Made by a program: the position numbers and the translations under genes
DNA from: CBFHND01 sp965657085
Lineage (GTDB): Bacteria; Pseudomonadota; Alphaproteobacteria; Rhodobacterales; Rhodobacteraceae
NCBI GenBank assembly: GCA_965657085.1
Contig: CBFHND010000002.1
Location: 124,001-188,000, forward strand
Length of the DNA stretch: 64,000 nucleotides
Direction of reading: 5' to 3'
Shown: piece by piece, positions 8,655 through 15,393 of the stretch
Layout of the letters: each line of letters opens with the position of its first letter
How positions within the stretch are numbered: the first letter of the stretch is position 1
The notes under the pieces: generated by a model
Seen by the model: the letters and a program-made list of their open reading frames with translations, nothing else
Told to the model about the DNA's origin: nothing
Databases searched by the model: none

Positions 8655-9431
8655 ATGGCCTTTGAGACGATCATCGTCGAAGTAGAAGACCACGTGGCAC
8701 GTATCACGCTGAACCGGCCTGATGCTTTGAACGCCCTGAACGATCAACTGTTGAGCGAATTGGCGACAGCCATGACCGCCGCACAGGATGACGACAAGGT
8801 TCGGTGTATCGTTCTGACAGGATCGGAAAAGGCATTCGCCGCCGGGGCGGACATAGCGATGATGAGCGACAAGACATTCGTCGATGCGTTCATGGGCGAT
8901 CTGTTCACACCGGAAACCGAAGCAATGATGCGTGTGCGCAAACCGATCATCGCAGCCGTGTCCGGCTATGCGCTTGGCGGTGGGTGCGAGCTGGCGATGC
9001 TGTGCGATTTCATCATCGCATCCGAAACCGCCAAATTCGGCCAGCCCGAGGTGAACCTTGGCGTGATGGCGGGCATTGGCGGCAGTCAACGCCTGACCCG
9101 CTTTGTGGGCAAGTCAAAGTCCATGGACATGAACCTGACAGGTCGTTTCATGGACGCCGAAGAGGCCGAACGCTGCGGCCTTGTCAGCCGCGTTGTACCC
9201 ACCAAAAAGCTGATGGACGAAGCGATGGGCGCCGCAGGCAAGATCGCGGAAAAATCCATGGTGTCAGTGATGGCGATCAAGGAAGCCGTGAACCGATCTT
9301 ACGAATTGCCGCTGCGCGAAGGCCTGCTTTTCGAACGGCGCCTGTTCCATTCGCTTTTCGCCACCGAGGATCAGGCCGAGGGCATGTCGGCGTTTCTGGA
9401 AAAGCGCGAGGCGCAGTTCCGGGACAAGTAG
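8655..9431 (+). CDS. Enoyl-CoA hydratase/isomerase (crotonase family)
   Basis: The 258-residue protein is the size of single-domain enoyl-CoA hydratases, which hydrate trans-2-enoyl-CoA to 3-hydroxyacyl-CoA. It has the oxyanion-hole segment AFAAGADIAMM and both catalytic glutamates (GGGCELAMLCDF and FGQPEVNLGVMAG). It resembles the FadB1x/PaaF-type enzymes used in fatty-acid or amino-acid degradation; the substrate chain length cannot be told. It lies between mutM and rpsT with its own ATG and no obvious operon partner. Confidence 0.9.
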   Translation: MAFETIIVEVEDHVARITLNRPDALNALNDQLLSELATAMTAAQDDDKVRCIVLTGSEKAFAAGADIAMMSDKTFVDAFMGDLFTPETEAMMRVRKPIIAAVSGYALGGGCELAMLCDFIIASETAKFGQPEVNLGVMAGIGGSQRLTRFVGKSKSMDMNLTGRFMDAEEAERCGLVSRVVPTKKLMDEAMGAAGKIAEKSMVSVMAIKEAVNRSYELPLREGLLFERRLFHSLFATEDQAEGMSAFLEKREAQFRDK

Positions 9432-9435
9432 GGCG

Positions 9436-9464
9436 TTGACTCGGCCTTTTGACGGGCCTAAAGA
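9436..9464 (+). promoter_or_regulatory. Candidate sigma70-type promoter of rpsT
   Basis: TTGACT (9436-9441) and TAAAGA (9459-9464) are separated by 17 bp, immediately after the crotonase stop and about 67 bp before the S20 start. The -35 box is strong and the -10 box moderate. Confidence 0.5.
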
Positions 9465-9530
9465 CGCGACTTCACCGCAGCAATCATGCTGCATTCAGAC
9501 TACCGCACCAATCATTGGGACGAGATAAAC

Positions 9531-9794
9531 ATGGCAAATTCGCCTCAGGCCAAGAAACGGGCCCGTCAAAACGAAAAACGTTTCGCAATCAACAAAGCGC
9601 GTCGTTCGCGCATCCGCACCTACCTGCGCAAAGTCGAAGAGGCGATCGCCTCGGGTGACAAATCTGCTGCAGAATCGGCACTTCGCGTTGCTCAGCCCGA
9701 GCTGATGCGCGGCGTGACCAAGGGCGTCTATCACAAGAATACAGCGTCGCGGAAAATGTCGCGGCTGTCCGCACGGGTCAAAGCCCTGGGCTGA
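9531..9794 (+). CDS. rpsT: 30S ribosomal protein S20
   Basis: This 87-residue basic protein begins MANSPQAKKRARQNEKR and ends SRLSARVKALG, the standard S20 pattern. It binds 16S rRNA early in 30S assembly. The start at 9531 gives the canonical N-terminus, with GGGACGAG upstream as ribosome binding site; an in-frame ATG 45 bp upstream has no such support. A hairpin terminator follows. Confidence 0.97.
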   Translation: MANSPQAKKRARQNEKRFAINKARRSRIRTYLRKVEEAIASGDKSAAESALRVAQPELMRGVTKGVYHKNTASRKMSRLSARVKALG

Positions 9795-9818
9795 TCCGAA
9801 CGGAAATTCAGAGAATAC

Positions 9819-9848
9819 AACGGCATCGCTTTCGCGGTGCCGTTTGCG
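9819..9848 (+). terminator. Hairpin terminator after rpsT
   Basis: An 11-bp stem with one G-T wobble (9819-9829 with 9834-9844, loop TTTC) lies 24 bp after the rpsT stop. The T tract behind it is short and interrupted. Confidence 0.65.
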
Positions 9849-10303
9849 TTTCAGGGCAACGAAACAAGGGCCAAGAGATTCTTTTTCAGGAATCCGCGAG
9901 TCAAGTTTGAAGTTGTGTTGCCGCGCGCCGTACGGAATTGCTACCACCGTTCCAGCGATTCATTTCGCCTTGGGGGGACAGGCTGAACCGAAACACCGTT
10001 TGTGTGGTGTGAAGGTTTGGACACCGCAACGTGGCCAACACGTTCTGGGTGTCTGCGGTACACTGTGGAAACACGGAACCTCCTGTCAAAAAATTGGTGC
10101 GGAGCGCACGTAGCACGTCGAAAGGATCATCTGTGATCCTGAGATGTGGGGCGCGGTATCCGTAAAGATCGATGCGATTTGGCCTGATCCTGCTTGGGAC
10201 CGGGGTGGTGCCTTACGTCGTATCGTTAGAGGTCGGTAGCATTCCTTTTTGGAGGAAATGCTGCCGTGGTTGGGACGTTGTGAAAGGGACGGGTTAGACG
10301 CGC
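9849..10303 (+). promoter_or_regulatory. Long gene-free dnaA upstream region rich in inverted repeats
   Basis: There are 455 bp with no convincing gene. They contain several inverted repeats: AACGTG/CACGTT at 10028-10044 (5-base loop), GTGCG/CGCAC at 10097-10109, AGGATCA/TGATCCT at 10123-10140 (4-base loop), and an imperfect 11-12 bp hairpin at 10235-10265. I see no close match to the DnaA box TTATCCACA, so this is unlikely to be the replication origin. It probably holds the dnaA promoter and possibly a structured leader or small RNA. Confidence 0.55.
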
Positions 10304-11665
10304 ATGACACAAGAAGAGTGGGGACAGCTGAGACAACGGCTGCTCAAGACAGTAGGAAAAAACAACTTTGCAACGTGGATCGAGCCGCTGCAATTTCGCG
10401 CTCTTACAGACGGAATTGCGACATTTGCGGTACCCACAAATTTCATGGGTAACTATGTCAGCCAGAATTTTTCGGACCTGATTTTGCATGAGCTGCGCTC
10501 TGAAGACACCAGCATCAACCGGTTGAATTTCGTCGTGGCCGCGAACTCGCAAGAAGCACCCAGAAATGCATCGGCACCAAAACCGGCAGACACGCCAGCA
10601 CCCCGAAAGCCTGCGCATTCCGCATTGAACACGGCCCCTTTGGACAAACGGTTTTCCTTTGACCGGTTCGTCGTGGGCAAACCCAACGAATTGGCCCATG
10701 CCGCAGCGCGCCGTGTGGCGGAGGGCGGGCCTGTCACGTTCAATCCCCTGTTTCTGTATGGCGGCGTCGGCCTTGGCAAAACCCACCTGATGCATGCCAT
10801 CGCATGGGAACTGCAGGCACAGCGCCCGGACCTGAGCGTATTGTACCTGTCTGCCGAGCAGTTCATGTACCGCTTTGTGCAAGCCCTGCGTGATCGCAAG
10901 ATGATGGATTTCAAGGAACTGTTCCGCACCGTTGACGTTCTGATGGTCGACGACGTTCAGTTCATCGCGGGCAAGGACAGCACGCAGGAAGAATTCTTTC
11001 ACACGTTCAACGCACTGGTCGATCAGAACAAGCAGATCATCATCTCGGCCGACCGCGCACCGGGCGAAATCAAGGATCTTGAGGATCGTGTGAAATCGCG
11101 TCTGCAATGTGGTTTGGTCGTCGACCTTCACCCGACGGACTATGAACTGCGCCTTGGTATCCTGCAAAGCAAGGTCGAACAGCAGCGCACCAACTACCCT
11201 GACCTGCAAATGGACGAAGGGGTTCTTGAATTTCTGGCGCACCGGATTTCCACCAATGTACGGGTTCTCGAAGGGGCTCTGACGCGGCTCTTTGCCTTTG
11301 CATCGCTTGTCGGGCGCGAGATCAACATGGAGCTGACGCAGGATTGTCTTGCCGATGTTCTGCGCGCCTCTGAACGCAAGATCACCGTCGAGGAAATCCA
11401 GCGCAAAGTGTCCGAGCACTATAACATCCGTCTCAGCGACATGATCGGCCCCAAGCGTCTGCGCAGCTATGCGCGGCCCCGACAGGTTGCGATGTATCTG
11501 TGCAAGCACATGACCAGCCGGTCCTTGCCTGAAATCGGCCGCCGCTTTGGTGGACGTGATCACACGACCGTCATGCATGGGGTCAAGCGCATCGAAGAGC
11601 TGAAACAGCAAGACGGCCAGATCGCCGAAGACCTTGAACTGCTGCGGCGCGCTCTCGAAGCCTGA
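10304..11665 (+). CDS. dnaA: Chromosomal replication initiator DnaA
   Basis: All four DnaA domains are visible in 453 residues. The N-terminal interaction domain contains NNFATWIEPLQF and a variable linker runs about residues 70-115. The AAA+ domain has Walker A GGVGLGKTH (about 153-161) and Walker B VLMVDDVQF (about 209-217). The C-terminal DNA-binding domain carries the signature GGRDHTTVMHGV (about 415-426). DnaA-ATP binds DnaA boxes and melts the origin. dnaN and recF follow after an extra gene. The best origin candidate in this window is about 45 kb away (56.2-56.6 kb), which fits alphaproteobacteria where dnaA and oriC are often separated. Confidence 0.97.
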   Translation: MTQEEWGQLRQRLLKTVGKNNFATWIEPLQFRALTDGIATFAVPTNFMGNYVSQNFSDLILHELRSEDTSINRLNFVVAANSQEAPRNASAPKPADTPAPRKPAHSALNTAPLDKRFSFDRFVVGKPNELAHAAARRVAEGGPVTFNPLFLYGGVGLGKTHLMHAIAWELQAQRPDLSVLYLSAEQFMYRFVQALRDRKMMDFKELFRTVDVLMVDDVQFIAGKDSTQEEFFHTFNALVDQNKQIIISADRAPGEIKDLEDRVKSRLQCGLVVDLHPTDYELRLGILQSKVEQQRTNYPDLQMDEGVLEFLAHRISTNVRVLEGALTRLFAFASLVGREINMELTQDCLADVLRASERKITVEEIQRKVSEHYNIRLSDMIGPKRLRSYARPRQVAMYLCKHMTSRSLPEIGRRFGGRDHTTVMHGVKRIEELKQQDGQIAEDLELLRRALEA

Positions 11666-11691
11666 GAAGTGACTGGAACGGACACGCTTGC

Positions 11692-12249
11692 ATGAGCCTC
11701 GAAGCGCTCGATGAAAATGCGATCCGACCCACTCAGTGGCCGCGCTACGTGCGCGGCTACACCGAGTTCACGGAACATGTCGCGATTGCGTCTGACGTCT
11801 GGAGTGCATTGGGGCAGCCCAAGAACTTTGATCAAGCCGCTTTGAAGGCCTGGTTTGCCACTGGGTATCTTTTAGCCCTGATCGGAGATCATGGGGGGCT
11901 TTCTTGCGAGGCCCGCCGACCCGAAAGTGCCGAATTGCCTGAACTTCTTGGCTTGTTGATTTGGTTGGCGCAAATCCATGGAAAAGCGCGCGATAACAGC
12001 CCTGTCACGGATTCAGCCCAGCTTGGCCATACCTTCTCATCCCACGCCAAGGCGTCCCTGACTGGGCTGCAATTCCAGAAGCATGTTCCCGTGATAAACA
12101 ACAAGGGCGAAATGCTTCAGCCGAACAGGTCCGAAATCCAGCAATCACTGTTGGAAGCGGACGTGATTTCCATCTCGCAGCAGATGAATGAACGGATTCT
12201 TCCCAAATCCATTTGGTTGGGGGATCGTCACCGCCAAAGATTTCCGTAA
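11692..12249 (+). CDS. Unrecognised 185-residue protein between dnaA and dnaN
   Basis: I do not recognise this protein. The frame is open for 185 codons with reasonable codon use for the region and begins 26 bp after dnaA on the same strand. The product is soluble-looking: no signal peptide, no transmembrane helix, a central hydrophobic patch (LPELLGLLIWLAQI) and many Trp residues near the N-terminus. It could be co-transcribed with dnaA. The upstream Shine-Dalgarno match is weak (GGAACGG). The gene interrupts the common dnaA-dnaN adjacency. Confidence 0.65.
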   Translation: MSLEALDENAIRPTQWPRYVRGYTEFTEHVAIASDVWSALGQPKNFDQAALKAWFATGYLLALIGDHGGLSCEARRPESAELPELLGLLIWLAQIHGKARDNSPVTDSAQLGHTFSSHAKASLTGLQFQKHVPVINNKGEMLQPNRSEIQQSLLEADVISISQQMNERILPKSIWLGDRHRQRFP

Positions 12250-12431
12250 CACTGCCATATTATCGGTTATGACGAAGACTTGGGTGACGCAAAGACAAAT
12301 CAGTCAATTTGGCGGATGCGCCACTTCGCCTTGACCCTGTCACCAAAGGCCACCACAACAAACAAAACGCTTGAGAACTGGCCGGAAAAGGGTAATTTGC
12401 TCGTCCCGGCACATGGGTGGGAGAGGGACAG

Positions 12432-13550
12432 ATGAAAATCAGCATCGAGCGCGCCGCGCTGCTCAAGGCGGTATCGCAGGCTCAGTCGGTTGTGGAACGC
12501 CGCAACACGATCCCGATCCTCGCCAACGTTCTGATCGAGGCCGAAGGTTCCGACGTGACCTTCCGTGCCACGGACCTTGATATCGAAGTGGTCGACAAGG
12601 CCCCGGCACAGGTGGAACGCCCCGGTGCGACAACGGTTGCCGCAACCACGCTGCACGAAATCGTGCGCAAGCTGCCCGACGGCGCCCTTGTCACGCTCAC
12701 AGCAGACAGCGCCGCAGGCCGCCTGACAGTCGAAGCCGGGCGCTCCAACTTTTCGCTGGCCACCCTGCCCAAGGAAGATTTCCCCGTCATGGCATCATCG
12801 GAATACGCCAGCAACTTCAGCGCCCCGGCCCCCGTGCTGCGGCGGTTGTTCGACAAATCCAAATTCGCCATCTCAACCGAGGAAACGCGTTATTACCTCA
12901 ACGGGGTGTACATGCACATTTCCGACAGCGAAGGCGGCAAGGTGCTGCGCTGTGTGGCAACGGATGGTCACAGACTGGCCCGTATCGATGCTGACCTGCC
13001 GGATGGCGCAGCGGACATGCCCGGTGTGATCGTGCCGCGGAAAACCGTGGGCGAGTTGCGCAAGCTGCTGGATGACGACGAGACGAAGATCGCCGTGTCC
13101 GTGTCCGAGACAAAGGTGCGGTTCGCAACGCCCGATATCACACTGACCTCGAAGGTCATCGACGGCACATTCCCCGACTACACGCGGGTCATTCCGCAGG
13201 GCAACACGCGCAAGCTGGAAGTGGACGCCAGCGACTTTGCCCGCGCTGTTGATCGTGTGGCCACCGTGTCGTCCGAACGGTCGCGCGCCGTCAAATTGCA
13301 GTTGGACGAAGACCGCCTGATCCTGTCCGTGAACGCGCCCGACAGCGGTGCCGCCGAAGAAGAACTGGCCGTGGCCTATGGCGACGAGCGGCTCGAGATC
13401 GGGTTCAACGCCAAGTACCTGCTGGAAATCGCAAGCCAGGTGGACCGTGAAAACGCCGTGTTCATGTTCAATTCGTCCGGGGATCCGACGTTGATGCGCG
13501 AAGGCAATGACACCAGCGCAGTCTACGTGGTCATGCCGATGCGTGTCTGA
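12432..13550 (+). CDS. dnaN: DNA polymerase III beta sliding clamp
   Basis: The 372-residue protein has three repeated clamp domains, beginning MKISIERAALLKAVSQAQSV and ending with the conserved VYVVMPMRV. It encircles DNA and tethers polymerases, MutS, Hda and others. The ATG at 12432 sits behind GAGAGGGA; an ATG 15 bp upstream lacks that support. It is followed at 41 bp by recF. The 182-bp gap upstream may hold its own promoter. Confidence 0.97.
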   Translation: MKISIERAALLKAVSQAQSVVERRNTIPILANVLIEAEGSDVTFRATDLDIEVVDKAPAQVERPGATTVAATTLHEIVRKLPDGALVTLTADSAAGRLTVEAGRSNFSLATLPKEDFPVMASSEYASNFSAPAPVLRRLFDKSKFAISTEETRYYLNGVYMHISDSEGGKVLRCVATDGHRLARIDADLPDGAADMPGVIVPRKTVGELRKLLDDDETKIAVSVSETKVRFATPDITLTSKVIDGTFPDYTRVIPQGNTRKLEVDASDFARAVDRVATVSSERSRAVKLQLDEDRLILSVNAPDSGAAEEELAVAYGDERLEIGFNAKYLLEIASQVDRENAVFMFNSSGDPTLMREGNDTSAVYVVMPMRV

Positions 13551-13591
13551 CACGCGCCACGGCTGTCCCGCACGGTTCGAAAGGTGCCGCC

Positions 13592-14698
13592 ATGGGCCTG
13601 TACCTGTCTGAACTGAAAGTTTCGCATTTCCGGTCACACAAGATCGCGCAGCTTGAATTGGATGCGCGCCCGGTTGCCATTTATGGACCGAACGGCGCAG
13701 GCAAGACCAACATCATCGAAGCGGTGTCGCTGTTTTCACCCGGTCGCGGACTGCGCCGCGCCAGCGCCGAAGACATGACACGACGTCCCGAAGCGCTGGG
13801 CTGGAAGATATCGGGTGTTCTGCATTCCCTGAGACAAGTGCACGAGGTCGAGTTCTGGTCCGAAAACGGGGCCGCACGGCAAATCCGGATCGATGGCAAG
13901 ACCGCGGCGCAAACGGCTCTGGGTCGGATCGCCCGCGTGCTGTGGCTGATCCCCGCGATGGATCGTCTGTGGATCGAAGGGGCGGAAGGGCGCAGGCGCT
14001 TTCTGGACCGTATGACCCTCAGTTTCGAACCCACCCATGCCGAGGCGGCGCTTGAATACGACAAGGCCATGCGCGAGCGTAACAGGCTGCTCAAGGATAT
14101 GGTGCGCGACCCGGCATGGTACGGCGCGCTGGAACAGCAGATGGCGCGCGCAGGCATGGCAATGCAGGCAAACAGGCACATGGCCCTTGCGGCGCTGGAC
14201 GACGCACAGGAGCGGGCCGGGACCGCCTTTCCCAGCGCGACACTGGAGCTGGTGCATGCAGATTTCGAGTTTCCGCAGAGCGAGGCGGATTTCCTGCAAG
14301 CCTTGTCGGACAGCCGCAATCGCGACATGGCCGCCGGGCGCACCCTGATCGGACCGCACCGCACGGACATGTTGGGCCGGTACAAGGCCAAGGACATCGC
14401 CGCCAAGGATTGCTCCACCGGTGAACAGAAGGCATTGCTGGTGTCCCTGATCCTGTCCAACGCGCGCGCCCTCATGGACAGTTTCGGGGCGCCTCCCATG
14501 CTGCTGCTGGACGAGGTCGGCGCTCATCTGGATGCTGACCGCCGTGCCGCGCTCTACGACGAAATCACGGCGCTGGGCGCGCAGGCGTGGATGACGGGAA
14601 CAGGGCCCGAGCTTTTCGACACGTTGGGCGACCGTGCGCAGTATCTGTCGGTTACCGAAACGGACGGTGTGTCACATGTCGAGCGTGCATTGCCATGA
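13592..14698 (+). CDS. recF: DNA replication and repair protein RecF
   Basis: This 368-residue SMC-like ATPase has Walker A in YGPNGAGKTNIIEAVS (about residues 31-46), the signature CSTGEQKALLVSLIL, and Walker B LLLDEVGAHLD. RecF loads RecA at gaps with RecO and RecR. The order dnaN-recF is classical. Its stop overlaps the ATG of the LysE-type gene by 4 bp. Confidence 0.96.
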   Translation: MGLYLSELKVSHFRSHKIAQLELDARPVAIYGPNGAGKTNIIEAVSLFSPGRGLRRASAEDMTRRPEALGWKISGVLHSLRQVHEVEFWSENGAARQIRIDGKTAAQTALGRIARVLWLIPAMDRLWIEGAEGRRRFLDRMTLSFEPTHAEAALEYDKAMRERNRLLKDMVRDPAWYGALEQQMARAGMAMQANRHMALAALDDAQERAGTAFPSATLELVHADFEFPQSEADFLQALSDSRNRDMAAGRTLIGPHRTDMLGRYKAKDIAAKDCSTGEQKALLVSLILSNARALMDSFGAPPMLLLDEVGAHLDADRRAALYDEITALGAQAWMTGTGPELFDTLGDRAQYLSVTETDGVSHVERALP

Positions 14699-15315
14699 CC
14701 ATCAGCCAGGGCGATCTGTGGCTGTACTGCGGAGCCCTGTTGATCCTGTTCCTGACACCGGGGCCGGTGTGGCTGGCCCTGATCGCACGCGGAATGACCG
14801 GCGGGTTTCAAGCCGCTTGGCCCCTGGCCTTTGGCGTGGCCATCGGGGACGTCGTGTGGCCGCTTGTGGCGGTTATGGGCATCACGTGGATCCTGTCGGT
14901 GTTCGACACCTTCATGCTGGTCCTGCGCTGGGTGGCGTGCGGCGTGTTCGTGATCATGGGCGTTGCGTTGATCCGCCATGCAGGTGCGGCGATATCCACT
15001 GATGGGCGGCTGACCCGCCCCGGCGCATGGGCGGGCTTTGTTGCCGGTGTGGTCGCCATTCTGGGCAACCCCAAGGCCGTGTTGTTCTATATGGGCGTCC
15101 TGCCAGGGTTCTTCGACCTCAGAACCGTCACCCAGATCGACGTGTCCATCATCATCGCGGCATCCGTCATCGTCCCATTGATCGGCAACCTGACAATGGC
15201 GGCATTCGTGGGGCGCGCCCGCCGACTTGTCACCTCACCCGATGCCTTGAAACGCATCAATGTCGTGTCGGGTGTTTTGCTGATTCTCGTCGGCCTGGTT
15301 ATCGCCTTGGCCTGA
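14695..15315 (+). CDS. LysE/RhtB-family amino-acid exporter
   Basis: The 206-residue, very hydrophobic protein has about six transmembrane segments and the family N-terminal motif LILFLTPGPVWLALIARGM. The LysE/RhtB family exports amino acids or their derivatives across the inner membrane; the substrate here is unknown. The ATG at 14695 overlaps the recF stop (ATGA), so the gene is probably coupled to recF. That is an accessory insertion between recF and gyrB. Confidence 0.87.
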   Translation: MTISQGDLWLYCGALLILFLTPGPVWLALIARGMTGGFQAAWPLAFGVAIGDVVWPLVAVMGITWILSVFDTFMLVLRWVACGVFVIMGVALIRHAGAAISTDGRLTRPGAWAGFVAGVVAILGNPKAVLFYMGVLPGFFDLRTVTQIDVSIIIAASVIVPLIGNLTMAAFVGRARRLVTSPDALKRINVVSGVLLILVGLVIALA

Positions 15316-15337
15316 CACAAATATCTGCCCGCTGGCC

Positions 15338-15366
15338 GTGACATTCCCCCAGAAAAATCGTATAAA
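15338..15366 (+). promoter_or_regulatory. Sigma70-type promoter of gyrB
   Basis: GTGACA (15338-15343) is separated by exactly 17 bp from TATAAA (15361-15366). This lies 28 bp before the gyrB ATG, with GAAGG between as ribosome binding site. It is one of the best promoter matches in the window and suggests gyrB can be transcribed independently of dnaN-recF. Confidence 0.65.
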
Positions 15367-15393
15367 ATGACAAAAATACGAAGGTAAAACCGC

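Noticed and set aside
9849..10303. dnaA upstream region as replication origin
   Set aside because: I found no DnaA box within one mismatch of TTATCCACA there, whereas the maf-hemJ gap has four.
10249..10452. 67-codon frame starting behind GGAGG before dnaA
   Set aside because: Most of it is dnaA read out of frame and shows no protein-like pattern; at most a short regulatory frame, noted under the leader hairpin.
10226..11611. 461-codon open frame on the minus strand opposite dnaA
   Set aside because: Shadow of dnaA codon use, with composition unlike a real protein and no start signal.
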